Notes: generated from the letters alone by a model not told the origin. 64,000 nt of DNA from Heterobilharzia americana (GCA_944470555.2 OX104134.1:110850701-110914700); one strand, 5' to 3'. Shown: positions 37,499 through 49,446, counted from the first letter of the stretch. A program made the numbers and translations.

Positions 37499-39965
37499 AT
37501 ATCACTCCCTTATCTCTCTCTCTCTGCAGTCTTTTCAACCTGGCTCCACGACTCCTAACAAGACTTCATTTCTTCCTCACATGACCGCCTACATGTCACT
37601 CTCACATGAGACGACCAACTCGTCGTTTCTGCAGCGGATTCCACTCGAGGGCCCGGCCTGACACGTGATGTCCCCAATCGGTCTTCTCAGTGTATGCCCA
37701 ATCGAATCCATCTCCACTTTCTTCTGCATATTTGTTGGGCAATCGGTTGTTGGTTGGTTCGTTTCCAGCCAGCCAACCAGAGTTCCTTGTTGCTTATTAT
37801 TATTATTATTCTGGCCATATGATCTCCATCTTCAGTATCGAGTGAGTGAGGGTGGCGGCTGTTGATGTGATGGATGTCTGCAGTTTGTTGAAAATGCTTT
37901 TCGTGACGCGCGTCAAGTCTGTCAACCATCACACAGAAGCACTGACTTACTTGACTGACATTGGTGTTGAAAATCCAGATGTTGTTCTTTGTGCTGAGTG
38001 CAGTAGATCTCCACACATATTTCAAGTAGATGAAAGCCTGTCTTGCTGTCTTTCCGATCCTGCCTTTGAAATCCTTGTCTGTGCCGCTGCCTGTAGTTGA
38101 AAGGATGCTGTCTAGGTAGCTACCTGGGTGAAAGAGACTACTTTCTTTAGATCTCCCTCGTTGATGGTGATTGGTGCTTGTTGTTGTTGTTGTGGTGGTG
38201 GTTGTTGTGGTTGGTTGGTTGGGTATCTTCATCACCTCCGTCTTCTCTACGTCCACCTGAACGAATTCCCGTCTTCGCTGCCCTGCCTCTCCTGTCAACT
38301 TGTTAGTTTTCGCCTGTAGACCTGTGAGTTTGTGCGACAAGATATTAGACATAAATCATCATCATCATCGGCGAAATCCGAATCCTCTTCTGGGATCTTT
38401 TCATCAGTCCAGCCATTGTATGCCCATCTTCTCACAGCTCCTCACGGTTCGCTGCATTATCCAGTCCCGTTCAGTTCAGTCCAGTCCAGTCCAGTCGACC
38501 ACAATCAAGAAGATCATCAGTGTTGATAGTAGTTGGCAACCTTGTCTTACTCCTGTCTCCTGTCTTCACTTCAAAGGCGTCACTGAGCTTTCCATTGTGA
38601 ATCACTCGACATATAGCATCATATAGCATAGTAGATAGGTGTTGAATGAGGTTGATAAAGGTTTGTGGCACTGAGACCGTAGTGTTATAGCAGCAGTTGC
38701 TAAATTACTCCTCGGTCGATGCTGTTGAAGGCCTTTTCGAGGCTGATGAAGTTGAGGTAGAGTTGAGTTGACTGCCATTCTGTGCTGTGTTCTATGATGA
38801 TGCGTAATGTGGCGTTACAATTTGATCCGCACATGATTTGTTCTTCCTGAAGCCAACCAACCAAGCAGCCAGCCAGCCAGCCAGCCAGCCAGCCTGCCTG
38901 CCTGCCTGCCTGCCTGCCTGCTCTGGTTGTAATTTTGAATGCGGAGCATTTGTCAGTCTCTTCGGGATGATGTGGCATAATATTTTTCTTGAGGTGGACA
39001 GCAGCATGATTCCTCAGCAGTTCTTGCTGGCTTGTGAATATCCTTGTGATTGTACACACCACCTCGCCTCCAATCATCAAATCGTTGAATCCACAGAAGT
39101 CTGCAAACAGTTCTCCATTCTCATTCATCACTTCACCGAGTGTTTCTCGACCCATGCACAATTCGTTTCCTGTGTTGTCTCCTCCAGTTTGTCATTCATG
39201 TCACCCCACTCATCAGAATGACTTTTGATGTCGCCACGTGGGGTGGAGTCTTTCTTGTCCAGTACTGATTGTAGTTGTCTGTGGAATTCCTTCTCCTACT
39301 CTTCATCTCGGTTATTTGTAGGTGTGTAGGCTAGTGTGGTGTAGCATTGTATGATTGTGACTTTCGTTTCTGTTGAGTTGAATCATGCTGTCATGATCCT
39401 GCAGGAGGAGACTGGTTCCCATTGCATGAGAGACAGCCTTCGATGCTTTTTCAAGGGGACATCGTGATAGGCACTCCATAACTCAGTGTGCTCGTGGTTG
39501 TCATCTGTGTGACAATATGGTGTAGATTATTGACTCTTCAGTTGACAGTTTGGAGAGTCCACTTCCATTCGATCTGGTGATTCCTCGCATATTCCTAGTC
39601 TAGCACTTCTATGCTATACCTTCTCGTTCTCATCTGTCTTGCAATCTGGGCAGCCTTGCCAACCAGCCAGCCAGCCAGCCAGCTTCAAACATCGTGTGGA
39701 CATTCCAAGTCCTTATACTTACCTTTGTTTTCATCGAGAGAAGCGAAGACATATTGGCCAATTGTCTTCTCGAGGGCTTTCATCAACCGACATCATTTCG
39801 TCTCTCCGATTCCGGCGACGACTGAGTTTGTTTTTATGTTGTATATTTTGTTTGTGGTCTGTAGTTTCTTTAGCGATTGGGTTGGTTTTCCGTGTTAGGG
39901 TTGTTAGCCGTATGGCCAACCTTCCCTGTTTATCTGTGTTTAGGACCAGGGTGGTAACTATTGAA
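37499..39965 (-). mobile_element. RTE-type non-LTR retrotransposon, copy 2 (internally deleted)
   Basis: The coding remains match copy 1. Here the endonuclease segment is especially clear on the minus strand at about 39.05-39.16 kb: MGRETLGEVMNENGELFADF then FNDLMIGGE, the conserved end of the APE-type endonuclease of RTE-like elements. It is fused directly to the RT piece LRNHAAVHLKKN by the 1.23-kb deletion. The tetranucleotide tract at 38866-38921 is (CAGC)7(CTGC)7. Confidence 0.85.
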
Positions 39966-40455
39966 CAGTTAACTATTAGTGGTTTGTCTCATCACAACTT
40001 CTTTCAGGATCTCTTCTCTGAATGCCAAATTGTCTCTTATCAATTAGGAACCTGGCTGTCTTACTTCCCCTACGGAAGTAATTCATTTGCTTTGTAATTC
40101 TACCTTGTTGTGGCTTTTTACTTTCCTGTATACTGTGTTGCACGATGCTTTTCGTATCATAACCGTTACTTTTATATATGAGCAGTGTTCACTCAAATTT
40201 TATTTTAAGGAGGCCTGAAAATCTTTGGATATAGCTTCACATGGTATAATATCAGGTCACATTTTTATGGTTGACAATGTATATGTGCTCTGATGAAGAT
40301 ATGAATATTACAATAAGCATCTTATATATGAATTTTTCATATAAACGGAAAGCAAAATTTACCAAAATATGAATGGAAGAATAAAAAGGAGCTCGTCAAG
40401 TCTTTACTTCATTATCATTAACTGATTTGTCGACTTCGCACGCTATAACATTTAG

Positions 40456-40458
<3 letters not shown>

Positions 40459-40521
<63 letters not shown>
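40459..40521. repeat. (AT)n microsatellite
   Basis: An uninterrupted AT run of about 62 bp. Confidence 0.95.
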
Positions 40522-40524
<3 letters not shown>

Positions 40525-41042
40525 CGCAGAAATGTCCATGCAAACAAAATTGGATTGATTTACATTGTGAATACATGAATTTCCATTAATGATTGTCATG
40601 GTGAAGTTATAAGCTCTGAATAGGGAAATGCCAGAGTAATTCTGTTTCACGTTTTTTCAGTGAAAAATAAGTTTTAAAATAACCGACTACTATGTTCACA
40701 TACCACAGTGTCACCTCTTTTTGCATAAATCTTCGGCTCTATTAGTATAATTGAGGGGTGTTTCTTGTTTTCGGTATTTGCGTAGTGTGTTTTCATAATG
40801 CTATTATAGTTACTGAGCATAAAGTCAAAATTTTATTATTCATGCTTCAATCTTTGTGTAAATTTTGTTCTCACCATGAATAGTATGCATTAGAAATATT
40901 CTATTTCATTGTAAACAGTTTGTTTTGCTAACACTATCGCATTGTTTTTGATCATAGTTCTGTTTTTTAATCACAGTTTTTCACTGAACACTGATGTTCC
41001 AGATAACCAAACTAATAACTTAGAATTATTTACGTTATGTAG

Positions 41043-41274
41043 AAGAAAGAGTTACAATTCGTGTGGAACCGGATATTATTCGAACAAAACCATATGAGAA
41101 GTGGTCATTTGAATGTTCCGTAACGGGAGCAGATATAGAACCTATTGTTAGATTTCAAGATGGCACACTAGTAGAATTAGACCCACGATTTCGAGTTACA
41201 CGTAGAGATCCTAACACTGTAAGGGTTGAAGCAGTTCATGGACTAACAGAAAAAGATGACCGTATGAAACTGAT
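41043..41274 (+). CDS. Exon: N-terminal half of Ig-like domain (cassette C)
   Basis: A 232-bp exon, phase 1 to 2, acceptor gttatgtag, donor gtaagt. The pattern is VTIRVEPDIIRTKPYEKW, first Ig cysteine in SFECSV, then PRFRVTRRDPNTVRVEAV. Strand C reads PIVRFQDG, so the core Trp is absent. The partner exon is 6.7 kb away because a nested PLE/RTE pair occupies the intron. Confidence 0.9.
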
Positions 41275-42829
41275 GTAAGTTTTCTTGATTTATTTTGCTG
41301 TAGATACTTTTGTTTACCTTGTACTTTTTAGAGGCATTGGTGAACTGTATGACACTTTCTAACTTCATAGTAACTTCACTTCTATCCAGTAAGTTCCTAA
41401 TGGAATGTCTTTATACTTTAGGAACTCTTGGTCGTGTCACAATCTTTCAAGCAGTTAATAATGTTCACTGCCATTTCACTTCAAATTTCTTTCAACAGAA
41501 TATGATAAAAAGTAGTTTCCCGAGACTTGACTTCGCGAACTTACTTAGCTTCCTTATCTGCAGCATCCAAGCATCCTTATTAAAAACAGTAATACAATGC
41601 TACGAGTAGTTGTTAGTAATTTATTTTACATATTTTAAGCAAAGGTCCAGGGGTACTTAATAAATTAGCAGCCATCTACCAATATGCGTATAACCTCAGC
41701 AAAATGAGTGAACCCTTTGGTATTCGAAAATGTATCACCAGTTCACACAACTAGACAAGCTGCGACGCATGAATGTCTAAGAATTACTCATAATAAACAC
41801 TAATTTAGCCTTCTGTTACCATGTTTGAATAGAAAGTCGTTTTACTCTAAAAGTGTTAAAGTTTAATGTATTATATAACTCCGTCTCTTCCTATGACAAT
41901 CTGCATTGCAAACTAAAAACGGTTAAATTACTGGAAGAGGCATGGACATACGTAACTGAACAACTGTTGACTATTGGAAGTGAGATTTTGATGGCGTTGT
42001 GTTCTCTGAGCTGGACTGTTTAGTCGTGGAGCTTTCGTTATCTTTCTGGACAACACTGTCATTACAAACTTCAGAAAGAAGTGAACCATAAGCTTTTCAT
42101 CGCAATTTGTTTAATAACTAGTACAGATAGCCTTCTGTGTGATTGGTTGGATCTACTAACGTCTTTCATCGTCTCCATACTTATTTTGATTTATTATTCT
42201 TAAGACCTGAAATTTTACCTACTTGTTTCTTATTAATAGTGAGAAGTGAAGTAGTAGTATTTGTTGTTGTTGTGGAAGGAAGATTTTCAGGTCGCAATTC
42301 ATTATGCTTTGATTTAGATGTTCAATGAATCATTTTCTTATTGAATCAAGCTCTAGAAATTTAACCAAAGCATCGCATTGTCTTCCGTGCAAACAACTCC
42401 AGTTTCAGTTCTTACTCAGAGTATCAAACAGATAACTGCATAAGTTAATTTCAAACTTCTTTAGTACAAAAGTATTGTTAACCTATTTGGTTTACTGGAT
42501 AAGATTTTTAAACGTCATATCATATTTTGTAATCCAGATGTATTTGTACCTTTATTATACTTAGTTCGGTTTTTATTGATATCATCTAACGGAATACAGT
42601 GATTGGTTTTTTTTTCGAACCCTTAAGACATACTTTCCTGTGCATACGTAAGCGCAAAAATACAAAATCAGACAGTACTCAAAATGAAGTCGGTTATTCC
42701 ATCTGCTGGGATGGAATAAATTATATAAAACGTCTTTTGACAAATGCGAACAATTTATCCATGTGTTTGTAGGTGAATCAACCTGCAAGTTAACAAATTG
42801 CAGGAGAATATGAGTGAACAAGTATCCAG

Positions 42830-43785
42830 ACTAGATTACTGTGTAAGAGTAAAATTTGGACACTGTAGTCGATTGTAATTCCAATTTAGTCTGTTTATGA
42901 GAGAAATCACACAGTAAAACAGCAGAATTTACTGGGTAACGTTTTGGACACAATTTATTGTCCACATTCATATCAGGTGACTCCACAACTTCGAGATAGA
43001 CTTTATATATTACCAGTTTTTTCTCCTTCTCTGTGACGACATGGGTAGGAGAATTTTCCATGTATCTGGGACAGGTGCAGAATCATTTCGATTACATGTG
43101 TTTGGTGTTGATTCCACAAACAAAGATTCGGTTATCAATCTCTCTCTGCACAACTAAGTTAGTTTTCAACACTGTCACCCTATCCCATTCTACTGTGTGA
43201 TTTTGTGTCATCGCATGCAGAGCTATAGCAGAGCTTTTCTCTAAATTTCTTATCCTATCTTAGAATCTACTAATCCTGATTTAGCTAAGTTTTTGTGCTC
43301 TGTTATTATAATCGACCCTGGTTGACTGCTTTGACCTATGTACTTGACCTCACAATCATCGCAAGGGATCTGGTAAACCAGATTATCTTGCTAAATCGCA
43401 TCGATAGGATGTTTTAACCTAAAAAGCTTGTTTCTAAGTGAGTTTGTTGGTTTGAATGTCACTTTAATCCCAGCCTTATTGAGAATTTTTCGTAATGTTT
43501 CTGAGGTGCCTTCCTTGTATACTAACACAGCAGAGGCTTTGAATTCTAACTTAAACTTGTCGCCACTATTAACATTAGTAGTGGCATCATTATTATTAAC
43601 ACCTGTATTACTACTATTACCACTGCTAACATTCCGGTGTCGATTTCTCATAAATTTATTTCTAAATTTTCGTGGGTAACTATTCAGACATTGGGTATAC
43701 TTCATGTGTCATATTTCTTGTCAAAGATTTTCCGATCTAACAGTAAGCCTTTTCCCTCTATCACTCAAGCATTTTAATTGGCTAA
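42830..43785 (-). mobile_element. Penelope-like element, 3' part (linker and GIY-YIG endonuclease)
   Basis: The minus strand reads SYPRKFRNKFMRNRHRN, LVYKEGTSETLRKILNKAG, FKPTNSLRNKLFRLKHP, then (with frame changes) VYQIPCDDCEVKYIGQSS, which is the GIY-YIG motif region. It continues to DTWKILLP and a distal part with NKLCPKRYPVNSAV. The RT half of the same element lies beyond the inserted RTE at 46.95-47.72 kb. Confidence 0.8.
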
Positions 43786-45210
43786 CTATTATTTACTACT
43801 TATCCCTCGGGTTCCCAATGTAACATAGCGCTTAAGTAGCACGTCGCAATTTCACTCTCTTATCTCTCTCTCTCTGCAGTCTTTTCAACCTGGCTCCACG
43901 ACTCCTAACAAGACTTCATTTCTTCCTCACATGACCGCCTACATGTCACTCTCACATGAGACGACCAACTCGTCGTTTCTGTAGCGGATTCCACTCGAGG
44001 GCCCGGCCTGACACGTGATGTCCCCAATCGGTCTTCTCAGTGTATGCCCAATCGAATCCATCTCCACTTTCTTCTGCATATTTGTTGGGCAATCGGTTGT
44101 TGGTTGGTTCGTTTCCAGCCAGCCAACCAGAGTTCCTTGTTGCTTATTATTATTATTATTCTGGCCATATGATCTCCATCTTCAGTATCGAGTGAGTGAG
44201 GGTGGCGGCTGTTGATGTGATGGATGTCTGCAGTTTGTTGAAAATGCTTTTCGTGACGCGCGTCAAGTCTGTCAACCATCACACAGAAGCACTGACTTAC
44301 TTGACTGACATTGGTGTTGAAAATCCAGATGTTGTTCTTTGTGCTGAGTGCAGTAGATCTCCACACATATTTCAAGTAGATGAAAGCCTGTCTTGCTGTC
44401 TTTCCGATCCTGCCTTTGAAATCCTTGTCTGTGCCGCTGCCTGTAGTTGAAAGGATGCTGTCTAGGTAGCTACCTGGGTGAAAGAGACTACTTTCTTTAG
44501 ATCTCCCTCGTTGATGGTGATTGGTGCTTGTTGTTGTTGTTGTGGTGGTGGTTGTTGTGGTTGGTTGGTTGGGTATCTTCATCACCTCCGTCTTCTCTAC
44601 GTCCACCTGAACGAATTCCCGTCTTCGCTGCCCTGCCTCTCCTGTCAACTTGTTAGTTTTCGCCTGTAGACCTGTGAGTTTGTGCGACAAGATATTAGAC
44701 ATAAATCATCATCATCATCGGCGAAATCCGAATCCTCTTCTGGGATCTTTTCATCAGTCCAGCCAGTGTATGCCCATCTTCTCACAGCTCCTCACGGTTC
44801 GCTGCATTATCCAGTCCCGTTCAGTTCAGTCCAGTCCAGTCGACCACAATCAGGAAGATGATGAGTGATGATAGTAGTCGGCAACCTTGTCTTACTCCTG
44901 TCTCCTGTCTTCACTTCAAAGGCGTCACTGAGCTTTCCATTGTGAATCACTCGACATATAGCATCATATAGCATAGTAGATAGGTGTTGAATGAGGTTGA
45001 TAAAGGTTTGTGGCACTGAGACCGTAGTGTTATAGCAGCAGTTGCTAAATTACTCCTCGGTCGATGCTGTTGAAGGCCTTTTCGAGGCTGATGAAGTTGA
45101 GGTAGAGTTGAGTTGACTGCCATTCTGTGCTGTGTTCTATGATGATGCGTAATGTGGCGTTACAATTTGATCCGCACATGATTTGTTCTTCCTGAAGCCA
45201 ACCAACCAAG

Positions 45211-45251
<41 letters not shown>

Positions 45252-46910
45252 TGCCTGCCTGCCTGCCTGCCTGCTCTGGTTGTAATTTTGAATGCGGAGC
45301 ATTTGTCAGTCTCTTCGGGATGATGTGGCATAATATTTTTCTTGAGGTGGACAGCAGCATGCTTCCGCACCAGTTCTTGCAAAAACACAGGTTGACTTTC
45401 CTTGGGAGTTCGCTGATAAGGTAGCCTTTCTTCCAATCAATTGGCAGGTAGCTTTCCTCCCTCCCTCCCTTCCTTCCCTCCCTCCTTCCTTCCTTCATTC
45501 CTTCCTTCCTTCCTTGCAAACCTCCTACACTAGTGATGTGAGCATGTCTGCTGTTGTCTCCGCGTCTGTTTTCAATTCTTCTTGAGGAATCACATCTGGT
45601 CGTGCTGCTTTCCCGGATTTCAGCAACTTTATGGCGTTCAAGACTTCAGTTCTGCTTTTGTCGGAGGGTTTGTGTTGACTGGTAATTCTGTGGTGGGGGT
45701 GGAGGTGGTATTTCTGGACGAGTTGCAGTTGGTGGTGTGGTGGTGGTTGATTGAAGAGTTTTTTGAAGTGGTCAGCCCATTGTTTCCTTTGTTTCCCTTC
45801 TTTGGTGGTAACTAGGTTTCCTTCACTATCTTTCATTGGTTTCGTCTGCGCTGATCTCTTCCGAGGCAGTAAGTAACCTGGTTATTTGATATAATCTTGT
45901 CAGCTTTCTGTCTCTCCTACCTCCAGCCTGTTCTGCTTCACTTGCCAATGTGTCACAGAAGTGTCTTTTGTCTTTGCATGCACTCTTCTTCACTTCTTTG
46001 TCTACTGTTCTGTTTTATACGTTGTACTCAGTTTGTCTTTTCGTTGTTCATCCCTGCACTGCACTGCACTGCACTGCACTGGTTCGTCTTCTGCTTCACC
46101 ATCTTCCTCTCCCTCTCCCTCTCCCTCCTCTATCACCTTCCATGTGTTCATCGAGGTCCATTCCTTCTCTTGCCGCTTCTTTTTCCTTCCTGACACACCT
46201 ATCCAGCTTTCCTTCCACATGCCTTTCAAAGAGTTCCAGTGCTCTTCCACACACGTTTATTCAGGGATGTAGCTCAATGTCTCCCATTTTCCCCCGATTG
46301 CTGACTGACTAACGTGAAGATGTCCTTTGTAGTTTCATCCTTCAGTTCAGTTTCTGTTCTGGGTGGTTGTTGAACCTGAACTGTGATCTGTCTATCACCA
46401 ACAACTTTGAAGGCTTTCAACTTGATTTGGAAGGTAGGTTGCTTGCACTAGATAGTGAGTGGTGTGAACCTACATCTGCTCCTCTTCTTGACACGATGTT
46501 GTGTCAAGTAGGCTGGCTGCGTCTCCACTTTCTTCACATTGAGATGAAGTCGATCTGATTTTAAGTGTAGTGTGTCCTGGTGTCTGGTGAAATCAAATCC
46601 ATGTCACTGCCTTGTGAATATCCTTGTGTTTGTAGACACTGCCTCACCTCCAATCACCAAATCGTTGAATGCACAGAAGTCTGCAAACAGTTCTCCATTC
46701 TCATTCATCACTTCACCGAGTGTTTCTCGACCCATGCACAATTCGTTTCCTGTGTTTTCTGTTGTTTGTTTTTATGTTGTATATTTTGTTTGTGGTCTGT
46801 AGTTTCTTTAGCGATTGGGTTGGTTTTCCGGGTTAGGGTTGTTAGCCGTATGGCCAACCTTCCTGTTTATCTGGGTTTAGGACTGGGGTGGTAATTAGTG
46901 GACTAGTTAA
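43786..46910 (-). mobile_element. RTE-type non-LTR retrotransposon, copy 3 (inserted in a PLE)
   Basis: This copy keeps the native 3' end on the low-coordinate side (TTATCCCTCGGGTTCCCAAT, seen also at 19.39 and 52.45 kb). It has the 1.23-kb stretch missing from copy 2 but lacks about 650 bp matching 32837-33487 of copy 1 (junction near 46757). It carries the same coding pieces: KQRKQWADHFKKLFNQPP, LKSGKAARPDVIP, FRKNKSC and TLRIIIEHSTEW. The tetranucleotide tract at 45211-45274 is (CAGC)10(CTGC)6. Confidence 0.88.
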
Positions 46911-46949
46911 CCTGTCAAGTTTTGAGTGTGCGTGCTTTGACTGAAAGTT

Positions 46950-47720
46950 TTTGGAGGTTTCAATTTGAAGTACCTTTTCGATTGGTTGGGACGCTGTGTA
47001 CGCTTTCGCAGATTTCCTTCTTTTTTGTTTAATCTTGGCATCCAGTAATGCTTGCGGACCTTATTCACCTACCTGGTCATAAGTTCATCGGATTGCAGTC
47101 ATGACTTGATTTACATTTATCAGGAACCAGTTGATATATTCCGATTTCATCTACATATCTGAACCATATCTTTGTAGTAGTACTAATTTTCTGAAGAGCC
47201 ATCTGTTCCCAATAATTCGTAAATATGTCTGCGGCGATATGGGATATCGGTGATGCCATGGCAATACGTTCAGTCTGTTTATTTTTTTGTTTTGTAATCA
47301 TTCCTCAATTTTTGTCACCGTTTTCTAACACAGTGAAATCATTTGGTAGAGTGAAGCTTGAAAATAATAGCTTTGATAACCGAAAGAAACTGATATTTAC
47401 ACTCTCTCAAACAGTTGAGTCGATAATCAACATAAACCATCAGTCAAAACAGGACGAGAAGTCATCAAATATTTGTTGTTTGGTATGCGTACTTTGAATC
47501 ATGAAAAAATTAGGTGAATTTCAATCTTGTTTTGAGTGTGCTTAGTTTGAGGATCCCTGTTTATGACATTGACAAAGACGTGGTTTTTAAACGAATTTGC
47601 AGTTCAGTGCGTAGACTATCCAATAAGATTCTTTTTTTCTGTCAGTTTACTCATTCACAAATAAAAATGTTTGTAAATCTGAAAATAGAAAGCATATTTG
47701 TTGCTGTTTAGACCAAGCAA
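46950..47720 (-). mobile_element. Penelope-like element, RT part
   Basis: The minus strand at 47077-47301 encodes ERIAMASPISHIAADIF followed by TKIWFRYVDEI. This corresponds to the G-V-A-M-G-S-P-L-S-P-I-x-A-D-I-F and R-Y-V-D-D motifs of PLE reverse transcriptase. The catalytic second Asp is Glu (YVDE) and the Gly of the AMGSP motif is Ala, so it is inactive. It is the upstream half of the element whose 3' half is at 42830-43785. Confidence 0.75.
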
Positions 47721-47940
47721 GAACATGTGTAACGTTTTACTCAGTTCTCGTTTTAAAATGTACGTAAAGTGGATAGAAGGGCTGTTATGATGAAACATCT
47801 CTTAGATTCTTTCAAAACATCAAATTTAATAATAAAGTATGCTTGTATATTAATCTAATGAATATAAAAACACTGTATCACCACAGGCCTTGAGTTACAG
47901 CGTAGTTTCATTGGTATGTTTACTACTTTAAACTCTGTAG

Positions 47941-48107
47941 ATGTACATTCCCCGGTGGACCAAGGAAAGAGACTGAAATCATGGTTCAACGATTTTGTCC
48001 GCGTGGTCAGTTTATGTGTGCTGATGGAACCTGTCGTCCAGAAAGCGATTTTTGCAATGGTCGAGTAGATTGTCCAGATGGTTCAGATGAGCGACCTCCT
48101 CACTGCA
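47941..48107 (+). CDS. Exon: C-terminal Ig strand plus LDLa (cassette C)
   Basis: A 167-bp exon, phase 2 to 1, acceptor aactctgtag, donor gtaagt. It opens with the Ig-closing Cys (CTFPGGP), then TEIMVQRF, then an LDLa beginning CPRGQFMC and ending [15 protein letters not shown] replaces CDG, as CNR does in cassette B, so these two cassettes share a variant ligand set. There is no start codon in the right place, so a simple ORF search misses this exon. Confidence 0.92.
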
Positions 48108-48582
48108 GTAAGTATGAGTCGACAATAACTACTTTTCGTTATTGAATATGTTTTTAACTTGGATAATACTCACTTATGTCTGTGGCATCTAGATGGTCAT
48201 ATAGTTAATCAGAATATTTTGTTTACTTCAAAAAACGTTTTCATAATGATCGTATTATACTGTCTTGATCAAGTAGTTTTTAGCGAAAATTCTCTTAACA
48301 GTATAGCTCATTGATGAGAAAACCTTCATTTGTTACAATTGTCAGTATCCAAAGACCAAGCTATAAAAAATGTGCAGTCATCTCTTTGCTTGAAGTCTTG
48401 ATGTATTTCAAGGAAAAATATGAGTATTACTGGCAAATTCTGCGGATTTTGTTGAATAGTTCATTAGCTCAAACACTACTTATTTGTGATGAAGTGCTTT
48501 TTTTATTCTCTGGTGTTCAATTCGTGGATTTAAGAATTATTTATTTCACATATATACACAATGTCAATGAATTCTTTTCCAG
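48108..48582 (+). other. Intron, no features recognised
   Basis: 475 bp between cassettes C and D. An open stretch runs into the exon at 48583 but lacks the protein pattern and is taken as intron. Confidence 0.6.
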
Positions 48583-48814
48583 GAGAGGCTATAAAAGTGG
48601 AGATTAAACCAAGCGTTATTCATGTTAAACCTTACCGAAGTTTCGAGTTTGAATGCATTTCCTATGTGCCTGGTGTAAGACCAGAAGCCAGATTACCAAG
48701 TGGCATGTTAGTCAGTCAAGATCGTCGTTTTAATGTGGAATACCTCTCGCCAACACATCTACGAGTGAACGCAGTATATGGTTTAACAGACAGAGATCAT
48801 CCGTTTCACATTTA
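48583..48814 (+). CDS. Exon: N-terminal half of Ig-like domain (cassette D)
   Basis: A 232-bp exon, phase 1 to 2, acceptor attcttttccag, donor gtaagt. It encodes VEIKPSVIHVKPYRSF, first Ig cysteine in FEFEC, RRFNVEYL and LRVNAVYGLTDRD, ending so that the junction codon gives Tyr before the Ig-closing Cys. It has the same length as cassette C's first exon, and both carry a GLT motif near the end, so C and D look like close relatives. Confidence 0.92.
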
Positions 48815-48854
48815 GTAAGTTATTAATGGGATTTATTATATTATATTCTTATCT

Positions 48855-48966
48855 ATACTGGGTGATGATTGAAGGTGAAATGGAAATTTGGGCCGCTGCC
48901 GGTTTCGAATCAGCGACCACTGGGTTTCCGGCCAGATGCTTTGCCAACTGAGCTACGAGGTCCGAC
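48855..48966 (-). repeat. tRNA-derived SINE, antisense
   Basis: The reverse complement has box A-like TAGCTCAGTTGGCAAAGCAT (within 48934-48957) and box B-like GATTCGAAACC (about 48900-48911). The tail toward 48855 matches the tail of the SINE at 55.67 kb in reverse. It lies in the 465-bp intron that splits the Ig domain of cassette D. Confidence 0.7.
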
Positions 48967-49129
48967 TACTGATCAGATTTTATTCCACTTCAATCATCAA
49001 GGGTTTTGTCCGACTACCAGGTGAATACGTGGCACGTTACTACCGCTTGATCGTATTCACACTGGTTGCGTAGTCAGAACTTATCAGCCCAATCCAAATC
49101 TAACTGAATCAGAGAGAGGGAGGGAGCAT

Positions 49130-49192
49130 CATCACCCAGTGTAAGTGCTAGTCTGCCAAACTACGGTTATCTCAGATAGTCAAATGATAATA
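49130..49192 (+). repeat. SINE 3' tail fragment
   Basis: ATCACCCAGTGTAAGTGC, CTGCCAAACTACGG and TCTCAGATAGTCAAATGATA match the tails of the SINEs at 0.33 and 55.67 kb. It faces the antisense SINE at 48855-48966, giving an inverted arrangement within one short intron. Confidence 0.65.
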
Positions 49193-49279
49193 TATTCTTA
49201 TCATTAAAGCATATAATCGTGGTGACATTGGTAGTTTTTTTCGAAATACTTAACTGTTTTTAAATAATTATCATTATAG

Positions 49280-49446
49280 CTGTGTATTTCCTGGACAAGA
49301 AAATAGAACAGCTGTTATTGAAATTGAAAGACCTTGTCCAGTTGGACAATTTCAGTGTATGGATGGTCAATGTTTACCACATGATACATTTTGTGACGGA
49401 AAACCAGACTGTCGGGATGGTTCAGATGAAAGTGAACGATATTGCG
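49280..49446 (+). CDS. Exon: C-terminal Ig strand plus LDLa (cassette D)
   Basis: A 167-bp exon, phase 2 to 1, acceptor atcattatag, donor gtaaga. It starts [10 protein letters not shown] (a potential N-glycosylation site at NRT), then AVIEIERP, then an LDLa beginning CPVGQFQC with CDGKPDC and [11 protein letters not shown]. All calcium ligands are present. The intron separating it from its first half is only 465 bp and holds SINE fragments. Confidence 0.93.

Larger units (their letters stand above)
36292..39965. repeat. Segmental duplication, copy 2 (LDLa exon plus RTE)
   Basis: This is the second copy of 28723-33600. Left edge: CTGTTCTTGTATCACAG against CTGTTCCTGTATCACAG. It carries the same exon, intron and RTE but lacks about 1.23 kb inside the RTE, with the junction near 39030. 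The right edge lies at the RTE 5' end. Confidence 0.9.
36524..41042 (+). other. Intron between LDLa module 5 and cassette C
   Basis: 4.5 kb: the remainder of duplication copy 2 with its RTE to about 39965, then unique AT-rich sequence containing a long (AT)n tract at 40459-40521. Confidence 0.7.
41275..47940 (+). other. Large phase-2 intron inside the Ig domain of cassette C
   Basis: The intron is 6.7 kb. About 5 kb of it is one antisense PLE split by an antisense RTE. 41.3-42.8 kb and 47.72-47.94 kb show nothing recognisable. Confidence 0.75.

Noticed and set aside
48311..48607. 98-residue + strand ORF running into the exon at 48583
   Set aside because: Only the last part beyond the acceptor at 48582 carries the Ig pattern; the rest is intron that happens to be open.
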